Shown: positions 1 to 11,958, counted from the first letter of the stretch. The stretch is DNA of 64,000 nt from Elgaria multicarinata webbii (GCF_023053635.1 NC_086180.1:91551447-91615446), one strand, 5' to 3'. Made by a program: numbers and translations. The notes: a model not told the origin generated them from the sequence alone.

Positions 1-1283
1 GAGAAGGCAGGAAAGTCTGCTGCTGTCAGTCCAGTTACATGCACATAATATGTATCTAACCCAATGACCTGCTCCACATATATTAATAACACATGGTTTA
101 TTTAATCCATGGGTTGTAGGATTCTAGGTTGTGATATGTGAATGCAGCCATTTATGAAGATATTCATGTCTGAGATTAAGTTTTTCCCTTCAGAATAGTT
201 GCTGCTTGCAAGTATATTCTACTTTACTTAAGATATTCTAGTCAATTTGCCTTTATCACTCTACTTTTAATGGAAACTTGACAAAACAAAGAAACGAAAG
301 AATAATGATTCATCAGCCTATATAACATCTATGAATTCCTTCTTTCTCCTCCTCTGTCTCTCCCTAGTTGTTGTTTTTTTAAAAGCCGTGATCCAAATGT
401 AACTTGTGAGTCAGCAGTTCACAGATCATAGCTGCAGCAGCATCTAAGATGGTGGTAGTAGTTACCACTGGCCTCTGTGAGCAACTAGTTAACATGTGAC
501 TTTCATAAATAAAGAACATTGGTCCCATTAAAATATATGAACCAGTCTTTGGTTGGCTGCATGTACAAATTTCAATTGTGACCAAATACACAACTTTTGT
601 TATTTTAACATAAATTAATATGGAGCCTAATCACTATTTTAGAGAGAATGGACACTTTTTTTCCTGATGATGATGATGATGATGACGACGGTGGTTTGAT
701 TTGAACCTTGAAATTAAAATCAAAGATTCTTATGATTGTTTCTGTCTGATTGGAGGGATTGTCTTTCTTTAAACATTGGTATGTGTTCCACATTCCATTG
801 TGCTCAGCTTAATATAGAAAAAGACAATGTAACCGAAGTGAATCACTGCAATAATTATGTTTGGTGCATTAACTTTGTAAATTCATCTTGAAGCTGTTTT
901 CCTCTAAGAGTCCTATTGGAGAGTTTTCCAGTGTACTTTTTAATAATTAGAGCCAAAACGTGATCTTTTCTCTTTGAAAATGTGTCCATACAGACCTCCA
1001 AATGTGATTTTGTGTGGTTCCTTTTGAGTTGCATTATCTAAATTTTCACAACATCATCTAAATTTTAGAGGTATGGTGAATCAACAACACCCACCCACAG
1101 TAATCTCTATTACAGAGCCTACTAGATATAATAGGAATGTATAAAATTGCTATGGCAACTCTTCTTGCGTAGTTTTCTAACAAAAAAATCTGTACTAAAG
1201 GACAGATTGGGGGGTGAGTGCATGTGTGTAAACATGCATAGGATTATGTTGCAAACATCTCATTCTTGTCTCGTTCTTTGCAG
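1..1283 (+). other. SLC2A9: SLC2A9 intron, 3' part
   Basis: AT-rich intronic sequence leading to the acceptor at 1282-1283. It holds a short imperfect GAT/GAC microsatellite at about 664-690. I see no other gene or recognisable element here. The upstream exons lie outside the window. Confidence 0.7.
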
Positions 1284-1411
1284 GTGGGATCCCATTTGTC
1301 TTAACAGGGGAGTTCTTTCCACAGTCTCAACGGCCAGCTGCATTTATGATTGCTGGGATAATAAACTGGCTTTCTAACTTTGCAGTTGGACTTCTGTTCC
1401 CTTTTATTCAG
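1284..1411 (+). CDS. SLC2A9: SLC2A9 (GLUT9) penultimate coding exon
   Basis: This exon encodes part of the facilitative transporter GLUT9, a plasma-membrane urate and hexose carrier of the SLC2 family. Two bases complete a split Gly codon. Then 42 codons read [34 protein letters not shown] and LLFPFIQ. This is the TM10-TM11 segment of the GLUT fold, including the family's RPAA and NW-SNF motifs. The exon is 128 bp, preceded by a pyrimidine tract ending TTTGCAG and followed by the donor GTATGA. It ends on a complete codon (phase 0), which matches the start of the next exon. The similarity to human GLUT9 is recalled rather than computed. The rest of the protein lies upstream of the window. Confidence 0.93.
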
Positions 1412-1942
1412 GTATGAATAAATATGGGGAAATAAGATTTGTGGCGGAATTGATACAAACTCATGCTTTCCTTGGAGGAAACAGGCAGGATATAAATGAA
1501 ATAAATTAATAAATAAATAAATAGTGCGGTGTTATTCTAAATATATTATGGTTACAAGGAACTTCCCCTGAAGGCGAATCATTGAGTTAAGGTTTATAGA
1601 ACATATATTTACTCCATTTTAAAGGGGTAATCTTGGTACCATGAGCTTTGAATTCTCTCCTTTCTCTCCCTCTCTCTCACACTCAAGAGTCTTATAGTTA
1701 GTCCTAGCTTTAATCATGGAAATATGTGGACAAACCTACCAGCTACTGATATAAAGTGTTCTCCATGAAGAACGTCTGGCAGTTGCCCACATCTTAAGTG
1801 CGGTACCATCAGAAATCATTACAATAGTTCTTCCATATCTGCTGTACAAAGCCCTAAATGATTGAGTCCTAAATAATGTAGATGCTGCCTTCTCCCCATA
1901 TTCCATCGTTGGCTTTGATACATCACCAGGATACAAAGTTCA

Positions 1943-2036
1943 CAGCACAAGCCTATTTATGTCTACTTGGACACAAACCCTGCTGAGTTCAATAGGGTTT
2001 GCTCCCAAGATAAGTGGATATAGGATTTCAGCCTAA
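1943..2036. repeat. ~90 bp quasi-palindromic dispersed repeat, copy A
   Basis: The two halves are imperfect reverse complements around a central TGAGTTCAATAGGG. Outer motifs are of the type 'caatcctat...tctactcagaagtaag' and 'ataggattgcagcct'. At least a dozen full or half copies occur in the window. The family is short and palindromic like a MITE, but I cannot name it. Confidence 0.6.
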
Positions 2037-2449
2037 GGCATCTGCATTTAGCACGCACCATGGGTTAATGTGACATTTAAACAGCACTCCTGCTTTCTCT
2101 CTTCTGGACTTATTTTAGCTACAGTATGTGGTTTAAGCTTCCTTCACAGAAGTAAAACACCTTCATTTATGACTGAGGCAAAGGGTTAAAAGAATCCCTG
2201 AGTTCATTGTTGGTACACTGCACAGCCTGTAATCGATCTACTTTGTTAATATATTTTTGCATATTAGCCTAAGGGTTATTGAGAAAGCTTCCAATTTTTT
2301 TTAGAATTTACAAGATCTTTAGGAATGGAATCCTGGGTGAGGAGCTTGTCCTGGTTCCCGGTCCCAATGGGTGTTATCTCCGGGAAACCCATGACTTCCA
2401 TTATTCATGTACTCATCATCTTGTTCTTGAGCAACTCCCCTGTTTAAGG

Positions 2450-2540
2450 CAGGGGTTGGCACACTTTTTGGGTCATTGGCACATTTTACATTTTGAAATA
2501 TGTCTTCAGGCACCACCAAAAATTGTGGTTGGGGTAGGTG
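2450..2540 (+). mobile_element. hAT-like transposon end, fragment
   Basis: The block opens with CAGGGGTTGGCACACTTTTT, close to the terminal consensus of several hAT families (CAGGGGT-GGCAAACTTT). No matching 3' end was found nearby, so this is either one terminus of a decayed element or a chance match. Confidence 0.35.
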
Positions 2541-2544
2541 GGTT

Positions 2545-2720
2545 TGCCTTCTTATTTATTTAAAATATTTCTTGGCTGCCTTTAATGGCAGAAGCCCTCC
2601 AAAGTCAGCTTGCAGCAATAAAATACATTAAAACAGTTAAAGCATTAAAAGTGATTAAAAACAGAAACAATAAAGTAACAATAAAAACAATAAAACCAGC
2701 AATAACAACAATGACAATAG
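2545..2720 (-). mobile_element. L2-type LINE 3' tail, antisense
   Basis: The order TTATTTATTTAAA, a short GC-containing segment (cttggctgcc...agccctcc), then a long A-rich run with repeated AATAAAA and ATTAAAA blocks is the reverse complement of the 3' UTR seen in the other L2 copies here (for example 14315-14470). It is diverged and has no coding part. Confidence 0.4.
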
Positions 2721-3100
2721 CAGCAACAGCAGCAGCCATCTCAAGAGAATGACACAGTAACATAATACGTTTTCAAGGCCTTTTTAACAGCCTGCAACGG
2801 CAGTGCACACTCGCGACTGGCCCGTTACTGGCCACCCACAGATGTTAGCGGGTCCTTTTGATGATGACGTCTGCCTCCTGCAAGTCTCCCATTCCTTTTC
2901 TCAGTTTTAGAGTCACAAAATCAACCTCTTTTAATCCGTCTCTTCTGAGGTTGCATTATAAGATGCCCACTAGAGGGTGCTGCCCCATTGAAATTTACAG
3001 GCCATGTGACTGAGAACCAGAAAGAGAGCCCTTGGTAAGGAAACGGAATCCCCCCTCCCCGTCCCATCTGATGATCCTCCTTATCTCACAATCTGTGGTA

Positions 3101-3425
3101 TTAGAGCAGGAGGGAAGGAAAGGCCATAGTGGCACCAGCTGTGCTAAGGGGGAGGAAGGGCCGAGGCAGCTGCTTCAGGGTGGGGGGGAAGGGAAGACTG
3201 CAGCAGCACACATGCAGCAGCAGCAGCAGCAAGAAAAGGTGAGGTGGCGGGAGGAAAGGCGGCACACGTACGCAGAGTAGATGGGGAGGAAAGGCCGCTC
3301 TGGTGCCAGCATTGGAACAGGGTGGGTGGGGGGAGGCCATGGTGGCTGAGGCAGAGGAAGGGAAGGAAGGGTCTGGCAGTGGAGGAGGAGGGAAGTTACA
3401 AAGTTTCAAAGCTCCAATAAATTAA
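3101..3425. other. Purine-rich, internally repeated block in SLC2A9 intron
   Basis: The + strand is strongly G+A biased. The unit 'gga(g)gaaaggcc...tgg(t/c)gccagc' recurs roughly every 180 bp, and a CAG run lies at about 3212-3231. Open frames across it are low-complexity and carry no protein signal. It may be the interior of a transposon starting at 2450, but no boundary supports that. Confidence 0.35.
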
Positions 3426-4975
3426 GTGGGGGGGGCAAAGATTTTGGAAAGATTCACCTGTTAATCTCCGTATGGATGCATCCTTCTCCCCCATCCCGCC
3501 CGCCACCCAACCCAGTGTCAAGTTTTAAAACCAAGGGAAATTGTGGCTACATACAGCCTAATATGTGTGACCATATACAAAGAGCATAATATATGGCAAT
3601 CTATAAAGACATTGATTGTTTGTTTGAACTGCCCAAAGGAGGCTTAGGTTCTTGGCAGCAAGAAGAGGGAGAATAGACGTGCAGTCCGATTTGCATTTGA
3701 GGAGGGAAGGAAGTTAGAGGCTCCTTCGCCAAGCGTGGAGGTTCAGGGGCACAAGCCCCCACCCCCTCAGGGCAGGGAACAGAGTCTGAGTAAAACCCAG
3801 GCTCAACAGCTGCTTTGCCCAGGATGGAGCTCAGAGCAATTAGCCACTATTCTCACCAACTACATCATGCCACATCCCAGTGTCCACAGCCTTGTTAATC
3901 TGAAGGGAGCCAGGGTCTCTGCCCAGGTTGCTCTCACTTCCTCCATGAGGGAGGTGGCATCCTGAGCAAGAGAAGCCTGAGGGCCAAGGACAAGCTCACA
4001 GGTTTCCTGGAAAAACACAAGCAGAGAAGGACCTCAATGCTCTCTCCTAGGCAAGGTGGAGAGTTGGACCCTAGCTAGATGTCCTGAGGGCAGGAATGTC
4101 TTTTCGCCTCAGGTGGAGTGGCCAAACATTACCCCTAGTGAGGTCACTTGGGAAGCCAATGAAGGCTTGCCTTGTAAACTTTGCTGTATTCATGGCTACT
4201 TCTTGGCTTTGACATTTCCCTCCCCAGAGAACCCATGACAATAACTCAGATACTATTTCTCACATATGACACATATTCTCATCCCTCCTAGACAGTGAGG
4301 GCATAAACACCCAAATATTATCTCTGATATTTGCTGAGATTTAGACCAGTTACTCAGCATATAGTTTTCAGACACAGGAGGAAAGGGTTACACACCTTTT
4401 TTCCAAAATAAACTCATTACATATGTAAAACAGCTACACACCACTAAGATTCACTTTGCCACATTAACCCAGTTTTTATTCTGCGCCTATTTAGAAGAAA
4501 GAACATTTAATAAGGCTATTTTTTCCATATCCTTGTTTCCACTTTTCGCAAAGTGGAGCTTTTCACAAACAATACATAATCTCAATCTATGCTGAGATGA
4601 AACCTGATCTAATGAAGCCTGACAGTACATTCCAGAGACTCTCAGGTCTCATGAACTGGCAAATATTTACATTTCCTTGGTATCCTGTTTAAAGGTATAT
4701 ATATGCTTAAGGCGTAAAATATTGTTACCCTTTTGAGAACAGTGGCATTGCTTGTTGTAGAAAGACCTGTTTGATCCTGATACATGTGGACAGTGAAGAG
4801 ACTGGCTAAACTTACATGAAAAGCCAAGGATCAGATACTTAAAATGGGTTCTCGGGGAATTATGTTGCCTAACATATTTGTTAAACCTTTGAAATTGTGA
4901 TTTGTAATAAGTTTCACAGTCACATAATACTAGTTACCTGCCAAAACAGTTTTTCTAATCAGATAAATAAATGGG

Positions 4976-5338
4976 TAGTTAATCGACCTGCTTAATTTTT
5001 TGACATATGATAAAGAAAATTTCACCATGTGCTGAGCTCTGGAAAATGTTTTTTCCCCAGCAAACAGTGTGGCAGGCCCAATCTCTATAGCAAGAGCACA
5101 TGTTTGCACGGCATGCTCCGTGCAATAGTTATTGCAGTAATTCACAGGTGAGCATTTGTAATTGCTTAATTTGGCCAGAAAGTAAGTAACCTCCCGCCTC
5201 CCCCACAAATATGTTTTAAACAGCATTACCCTCACCATGGTAATGGTGTTTGTTGGGGGAAAATGTTTTCCAGAGCTCAGCACATGGTGATATTTTATTT
5301 ATCATATGTCAAGAAATAAAGCTTGTCCATTAACTGCT
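4976..5338. repeat. Long inverted repeat (foldback), ~90 bp arms
   Basis: The left arm (about 4976-5066) and right arm (about 5247-5338) are reverse complements over about 90 bp with scattered mismatches. Shared blocks include TTGACATATGATAAA, CACCATGTGCTGAGCTCTGG and CCCC-AACAAACA. The ~180 bp spacer contains a second small palindrome, CATTACC...GGTAATG. It could be a foldback transposon or a local inverted duplication. No target duplication is clear. Confidence 0.75.
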
Positions 5339-5345
5339 CAGTTAT

Positions 5346-5580
5346 ATGATGCAGCCGCAGATTTGCAGCCACCGCTGGGCTCTCCCGCGAAGCTGTGCAG
5401 ACTTGCCCCGACTTTTTCGGTGGGAGTGAGGTAACCCACCCCCGGCTCTTCCACCGTCTGACCTCGCTCTGTGGCTGGCCCAGGGGAGTGGTCCTGGTGG
5501 AAGACAATCAGTGATTGGTCGCAGGAAACCAGGAAGAGGGCAGAGAGCGGCTCCAGCACCACCTCTTGAATACAAATTCA
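5346..5580. other. GC-rich intronic segment, unidentified
   Basis: The segment is markedly GC-richer than the surrounding intron, with CpG-containing stretches (ctcccgcgaag, ccccgactttttcggtgg). It begins just after the right arm of the inverted repeat. Several overlapping minus-strand frames are open but have no domain-like features. It may be a fragment of a mobile element or a regulatory CpG cluster. Confidence 0.3.
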
Positions 5581-6088
5581 GTAGCAAAATTTGGTTTAGC
5601 GTTATGTCAAATGACTCTTAGACTGTTCCCACAATTATGTGAAGTTTTTCAGCTATCAGATAATTGAATTGCACACATTTAAATAGAACATGGTTTGCAC
5701 CAGTGCCTGTAATTAATGCAGCTAGTTAAAATTGCTCAAGTTTATAATTTAAAAAACACCCTTGAATTTTTTGTAGGTTTTGTTCTTTATAACACAATTA
5801 GGAAAATGTCATAGAACTCCACATGACTTTTGCCAGTTTTAAATTTCTAAGTTAAAGTGGGCAAGGGGGCGTGCTGGGGTTGAAATGTTTCTTGAAGTCA
5901 TGACATCTGTACTAGAAACTCTAATCCCAGATTGGAAGAGGGGTGGAGCTGTGGCTACTCATGGATAAGAGTACTTGGCACGTAATCAAAGGAAGTCTTT
6001 ACAACATGCTCACTTCTACTCGAACTGAAGACTGTTTGTTGCCTCTTTTGGTAACCCTGGGGCTTTTCTTTTTGCTTTGTGTTTCCAG

Positions 6089-6346
6089 AAAGCTTTGCAG
6101 ACATACTGTTTCCTGGTGTTTGCTGCCGTCTGTCTTATCGGAGCCACTTTCCTTTGTTTTGTTTTGCCTGAAACAAAAAACAAGACTCTGGCTGAAATCA
6201 ACCAGGCATTTGCCAAGAAGAAGAAGGTGGCTCTAGAAGTGCGTGAAATGGATCAGTTTGGAGCCAATAGGAAACCAAGTGAAGAACATGAACCAAACTT
6301 GTCTTCTACACTGGAGAATGGAAAAGCCCAAAGCAGAATAGTCTAA
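6089..6346 (+). CDS. SLC2A9: SLC2A9 (GLUT9) last coding exon
   Basis: The exon encodes the final 85 residues of GLUT9 and the TAA stop at 6344-6346. It starts after the pyrimidine tract and acceptor TTTCCAG, in phase with the previous exon. The first ~22 residues ([19 protein letters not shown]) form the last membrane helix (TM12). They are followed by [14 protein letters not shown], the SLC2 'PETKN' signature that begins the cytoplasmic tail. A basic AKKKK cluster and a hydrophilic C-terminus ending QSRIV follow. The tail is longer and more acidic/polar than I recall for human GLUT9, which fits a fast-diverging C-terminus. The gene converges with DRD5, as in mammals. Confidence 0.93.
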   Translation, partial: KALQTYCFLVFAAVCLIGATFLCFVLPETKNKTLAEINQAFAKKKKVALEVREMDQFGANRKPSEEHEPNLSSTLENGKAQSRIV

Positions 6347-7501
6347 AAACTATTTTTCAATAATAAGCTCCAATAGCTCAGAGTTTCAGAGTACAAATGC
6401 CACATTGCCAGCAGTCTGTGCATTGCCAGCCTGGATGCCCGGCACTCTCCAACCTAGCCAGGAATAGCATTGGCCAAGGATGTGGTTTATCATTAGACTG
6501 TCGATTTGTTTGCATCAAAATTGTATTGTTAGCTTCAGTTGAATCATAGCGATATAAAACTGGAATAATTGTAGCAGATTGATCCTATCTGGAAACCACT
6601 AATGGTTTGGAGCTGGAACTAGGTACTTCTTCTACATTCTGTTATTTCCGTTATTTTTTCTATTATTTTAATTACTTTTTGTCTGCACTCAACTTGTTCA
6701 TTTATTTGAGGTTTGTATTGCTTTAGTGTTGGGAGTTAAAAACACCCACAGTATGATTGGATTTGTGCCTTGATTAGGAATGTGCATCCAGTGCGTTAAA
6801 ACTTCTGAATCCTTTTAAAACCACTGGAGCAATTAACATTTCTGTAATAATGCTGTTGAGGGGTAAATGCAATGAGATAAATACATTTCTGAGTTGGGTA
6901 ATATATAAGCCTCAGTTAAAACCAACGTGTAGCCTCCTTTTCAGCTTCGTAAAGGCTAACAGACCTGTGAGAAAACTGGGGGTGGCGTATAAGGGATTGC
7001 AGTGAACCCTTTAAATCTCCATGGCTCTGTGGAGCTGCCCAACCTTTAATTGGTGTTGGTGTTGGCCAAAGCCATGTCCCCTTCAGCTACCAACCCCCCT
7101 ATTCCAATGGCTTGTAGCTGATAACGTAGCGTTTCCCTTATTGGGCTCCAGTGGCCCACTTTCAATTATTGTGGTGGTCTGTGGAAGGCTATTTCCCCCC
7201 AGCTCAGAGTATTGGTGAGTTCTGTTTCCCCACAGCTAACATACTGTGCTGCGCTTCACCCAGCGCTGCTTGATATTTGCACGTGAGGCCCGCTCTCCCA
7301 CCACATATTGCCTGAGGGTTGACATGCAGCTGTCAGAAGCAATCCAGATAGTTCAGGCAGAGAGAGAGAAGGAAACAAGTTGGGTTTCATGATTCCTGCT
7401 TGTAGATTGGCGGCTTCATAGGTTTCTAAGAACCAAAATAATTATTAAGTTTGGCAGTTGATAATGTATAGCAAACATTTCAGCTATTAAAAATCAATAA
7501 A
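6347..7501 (+). other. SLC2A9: SLC2A9 3' UTR and candidate poly(A) signal
   Basis: Non-coding sequence after the stop. The first canonical AATAAA that I see is at 7496-7501. Further AATAAA hexamers at 7670-7675, 8947-8952 and 9166-9171 could serve longer transcripts. Which one is used cannot be told from sequence. Confidence 0.45.
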
Positions 7502-9388
7502 ACCATTTTAAAAATGAAGGGCACGCTAGCCTCAGTATGAGTTTTAATATCCTTTATAACCAAATCCACAAATATGTGCAATGACGTTTGAATAGAGGCG
7601 GGGGTTCCTACGGACCAATATGCCAGCCAATGTTTTCTTCACCACTGTTTCCTTATCTTGAATAATGATAATAAAAGCTTAGAGTAACTCATTCCTGGAA
7701 AGGAAACTCCTAGGTTCATAACTAGCCATGTAGTATTGCTGGTTAAAGGTAGGACTTTAAAAGGATCAGAAATTGGGCAGATTGAGAGTTTAGCAATTCG
7801 GTTTGAGCTTGAAGGCCGTGAGTTGTAGAATTTTGAAGGAATGGAATATTGAGGTGAAAGAGAATTGGTCTGCTTGTGCCTCTTACAATATCTTGGAGGG
7901 GTGCTTGGAGTGGAAGGGGGCACTATGAGGTATAAAAACTCTTCTCACAGAGACATCCTCATGGAGTTCCATCACACCTATATTTCCCCTGGTTTGCCTC
8001 CGCATTTTTTACCCCTCTTTTCATTTGTTTGCTATCCCGCTGCTCTTGTGCCTGCCCCGCCCCTTCTCTCCAGAACCACCAGTATCCTGGTCATGTAGCA
8101 AGCTGAGCCCCCAGCCGCCAAACTGAGCCCTTTCACACTGGGAGAAGGTCGCAAGAGGGTAATCGTTTTTTTAAAAGGTGTTCCTTTCCCCTTCCTGAAG
8201 CATTCCCCTTCCTCTATGTTATTTGAGAATACAGTGTTACAAGCTGGGTGGAGCCCTAAAGTGGAAGCTGTTCTGTAGGAGTCTAAGAATATACTGAAAC
8301 ATTTTGTTGAAAGTTATCACGTGTTATTTCTTATGTGAACCATTACATGAGAATGGAACTAACAGAGTTGAGAGAATGTCAAGTATAAACTCCTTTTTTG
8401 TGAACCACTAATTTGGGGGAAATGAATTAGTCTGTGATAGTACATGTTAGATCAGTAGTCTTCAAGCTTTTCAGACCTGTGACCCATACTTAGACCAAAC
8501 ATGCATTTGGAGATTCACTTCTGCTGTTACTTTAGACTAGACTGCAGTCCAGTAGTGGACCCAGCCAACCAGTTGAAGATCAGTATAGGAGGACACACTC
8601 TCATTTACCAACTGCAGCAGAGAATTCAGTACAGTGGTTCAATTTTACTGGAAATGCCTTCCTTTAAAGACTCTCACAGTGTCCCAATCATCCAGTGTTC
8701 CTGGGGAGCTGTCAGCCTACAGCTTTACAATTTCCATTCCCATCCTTGTGCTGCTGTAATTTCAGTAAGATGAGAAGAATAAGCATTCAAGAATATGCCA
8801 TCGTTATTCTTATTAGACGTTGTTAATGGTTTTCAATGGAACCAATGTCTTGGATCCGGATTAACTGTTTTAATTGGATCTACTCTAAGTATGTCACTGT
8901 CTGGACTGAACCCAATGAATGTTTTGCTTCTGTTAAGATATGTTTCAATAAATGCTTAGGTTGCAATCCTACACCTGTTTATCTGGGAGTAAGCACTACA
9001 TAAGGATTGTATTGTTAGAATTGGATAACTGTTTTTGGTCTAGACTTTTGTTTAGTCTTTTCAGTAGCTTTCAGGCCATTCATGAACCAACTAAAACTGC
9101 AATACTTGAATCCAACAATGATGGGGTAAATATATGACAAATAATATGAATGTAATGGACAACTGAATAAAGTATTGCTGCTAATTTTACATTTTCTTTA
9201 TTTTTTTCTTTGACTCACCATTAAATTATTGTTTACAGGTCCAAACAGCCTAAAATTTAGACTTCGAGGTTGAAATAATGTTCCCCATCCACACCTCTGA
9301 GTGTAGGCTATGCTGTAATTTCTCAGTGGTGTAGCATGGAATGGGGTCACAGGACAATGGCAATCATGTTGCTTTCAGGAAGTAATAA
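7502..9388. other. Downstream of SLC2A9, little recognisable
   Basis: This is either extended 3' UTR or intergenic DNA. A half copy of the quasi-palindromic repeat lies at about 8955-9000 (caatcctacacc...gggagtaagc). I see no gene or other recognisable element. Confidence 0.5.
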
Positions 9389-9399
9389 CTAGCCTTCAG

Positions 9400-9906
9400 T
9401 CTGCACACATCTTCCTTGACTCCGTAACACCTGACAGTGATGTGTGTAAAAGGGAATTTCATTCTGTGAGATTAGTCTGTGCTCCAGGTGAAAGGTTAAG
9501 AACTGCCCCCAGCATTCCTTCATGGCGGATTCTAGGTGCCTCTTAGACAAAGGAAAAACTTTCAGCCAATCAGTGTCGAATGTAAGCTGTGATGTATGAA
9601 TTGTATGCACCTTACCTTGTATTGGCAATGTAACCTAGTTTGTTAACAGAGCACGGACCAGTAAAGTCCATTAAAGATAAGAGCACTGACCAATTATGTT
9701 ACTAACAAGTGATGTAACCAGAGCCTATATATTCCAGAGGATCCCTTTGTTCGGGGAGCTCTTAATTTGCATTTCCCGCTGGAGCTCCAATGTTGCAACA
9801 TTTACGAATAAACTTTAACTTGCATTCTCCAACCCGGTGTGTTTATTGGCAAAGTATACACTGAGGGAGCGGCCTGTCCAGCCCTCAGGTTTGAGGGCTA
9901 ACAACA
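9400..9906 (+). mobile_element. Candidate solo LTR of an endogenous retrovirus
   Basis: The layout fits U3-R-U5. A TATATA box lies near 9726-9731, a G/C-rich initiation region near 9750-9785, and AATAAA at 9807-9812. A ~95 bp U5-like segment follows, ending in ACA near 9903-9906. No internal retroviral sequence adjoins it, so it would be a solo LTR. The left edge is uncertain and I did not find a clean target duplication. The spacing of parts resembles gammaretrovirus-like LTRs. It is a fossil of unknown age. Confidence 0.5.
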
Positions 9907-10894
9907 GGAGACTCATCAATCGCAGCATCTTCATAAATGGCTCAGTAGTTCACAGAACTGTCTGGGATGCCTCCACATCAAGCTAAGGCTGTTCGTGTGG
10001 CTGAATGCAGATATGGGAAGATGGTTTGTTAAAGGAATTACCTGTTGGGAAGCACAGCAATGCTGCTGATCCATGTGGACTGAGCAACTCTGTTGAATCT
10101 TGGAGACTGATTATCTAGCAAACCACCTGCCATTTGCTCTGGTGCTCTGGGCTTCATTGTTGAACGTAAAGCATTCGGCCTTGCAAACACTCTCCATCCA
10201 CTCACAAAACCTGAACCATCTGCAGGAGCTATTTACCTACATGTAGAGACAGATAAACTTCAAACTCTCCAGGCTACAAGAAAATCTATTACAAACATCA
10301 ACAAAATAGGGTTTGTGGGGGAAAACACTTCCTGGGTTGTTTTATATGTGCCCTTCCTTATTTTAGATTGCCATATATAAAATGTATTCAAATATTCTTG
10401 CAAAACTTCACTCTGAGAGCTTTGAATTACTCTCATGAATTTTTATTATCTCTTCGATATTTAATTCCTGTCAGCACTCCTGATCCATTTCAGCATTAGA
10501 AAGGTTAGAATGAAAGGCCCCTCCCACAACCAAACGTTCCCCCTCCCCTGCTCCCTACTACAGCCAGGGCTGGATTATCCATTAGGCCCAATAGGCCTAG
10601 TGCCTGGGTCCTTTGAAACTCCCAAGCGCCTAGAAAAATATTAACTTTGTGCAAATCAACATGCAACCCTATGGGATGGACACCTGCTAGATGCAGGCCT
10701 CTGCCCAAGGGCCAGGAGAGCAAAGGAGCCCGGTTTCAACACTCCACCCTCTTTTTCTCATCCTTTTCTCTAGATGGACTCTCTTAAGGAGGCCCACTGG
10801 CAAGGGGGGGCTGAGGCTGGAGGCACCACGGGTTTTTCCTATCCAAACCTCTGCCCTCCCCTCTCTGCCCACTGGAACACCTCTTTTTGGCCTT
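9907..10894. other. Intergenic, mostly unannotated
   Basis: I see no gene. At about 10565-10612 the string cagggctggattatccatta followed by aggcccaataggcctag resembles the end of a hAT-type element, but no partner end is visible. Confidence 0.4.
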
Positions 10895-11140
10895 CACAGA
10901 ATCATAGAATAGCAGAGTTGGAAGGGGCCTACAAGGCCAACCCCGTGCTCAATGCAGGAATCCACCCTAAAGCTTCCCTGACAGGTGGTTGTCCAGCTGC
11001 CTCTTGAAGGTCTCTAGTGTGGAAAAGCCAACCACCTCCCTAGGTAACTGATTCCATTGTCGTACTGCTCTAACAGTCAGGAAGTTTTTCCTGATGTCCA
11101 GCTGGAATCTGGCTTCCTTTAACTTGAGCCCTTCCTGAGG
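10895..11140 (-). mobile_element. CR1 LINE 3' end
   Basis: Read on the minus strand this is the C-terminal end of the CR1 reverse transcriptase ORF (the recurring '[18 protein letters not shown]' and 'FKRQLDNHL' peptides, here with substitutions). The CR1 3' UTR follows, ending in the diagnostic short ATTCTATGATTCTGTGA-type repeat at about 10896-10912. It is 5'-truncated, as is usual for CR1. Confidence 0.85.
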
Positions 11141-11362
11141 TCTGCTTTTGCAAGCTCAGAAAACAGGTGCCATGTTTTTTTCTGAATGGCTCCAAGGGTG
11201 AGGGGCATAAACAAATCCTATTGTATCCTCTTCCAAAGTTGTAGTCGTGTCTATGGCTTCAGTAGAGAGAATCCAACAAATTCTATGGTCCCTGGGATAC
11301 TTCCCAGGGGCGTAGGATTGTGCTCAGGTTGTTTGATTTACTCATACTGTTATGTCTTAAGT

Positions 11363-11363
11363 A

Positions 11364-11416
<53 letters not shown>
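11363..11416. repeat. (TTA)n microsatellite
   Basis: About 18 uninterrupted TTA/ATT units, followed by 'ttataaagcgccatcaatattcatggc...', a flank that suggests the repeat arose at the tail of an old retroposon. Confidence 0.9.
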
Positions 11417-11417
<1 letters not shown>

Positions 11418-11876
11418 TTATAAAGCGCCATCAATATTCATGGCACTGTATAAATTAAACACTAACTTTTCAGTTCTTTTTGTTAGTAAAATCACAGATT
11501 ACATTTTCAAATTGCCTACAGCCCCATGTGCTGCTGCCCACCCCAGCTTCTCCAAACTGTTGTGTGGGGGGGGTTTGGTCTTCCAAAGATGGGCTGCGTC
11601 ACAGGGGGCTGCAGTAGAAGGAGAGAATCACATGGAATTGGGCAGAGGCCCTGCCCTGGGGAGACTTGCAAGCCACGCCTAGGTCTCGCCTGTGCACCGT
11701 TTCATTCTGGTGCAGTGTAGCCCCATGACATTGAATGAGACCAAGTTAAAAGGCTTGTAGGAACTCTGGCATCCAAAGATCCAGTGCGCTGACAGCTCTG
11801 CAAGCAAGAACTTTGGCTGCTAGGAGAACAAAGCATTAGTCAGCCCAGAAAGCTGGCAATTCTTTTCTGCTCAGAT

Positions 11877-11958
11877 TTTATTTCTTCATTTATTTATTGC
11901 ATTTCTATACCAGCCAATAGCTGAAGCTCTCTGGGCAGTTCACAAAAATTAAATCCAT
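11877..11958 (-). mobile_element. L2 LINE 3' terminus, separated from its body by an L1
   Basis: On the minus strand it reads ...tgaactgcccagagagcttc, then agctattggctggtatagaa, then atgcaataaataaa, the L2 3' terminus repeated elsewhere in the window (near 17071, 25005 and 57735). It ends at the L1 insertion. The matching upstream L2 sequence resumes at 14315. Confidence 0.8.

Larger units (their letters stand above)
1412..6088 (+). other. SLC2A9: SLC2A9 last intron (4.7 kb)
   Basis: The donor is GTATGA at 1412 and the acceptor TTTCCAG ends at 6088. It contains an AT-rich (AAAT)n stretch near 1498-1524 and the separately listed quasi-palindromic repeat, hAT-like end, L2 tail, purine-rich block and inverted repeat. 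The intervals 2040-2440, 3440-4970 and 5580-6060 hold no element that I recognise. Confidence 0.85.
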
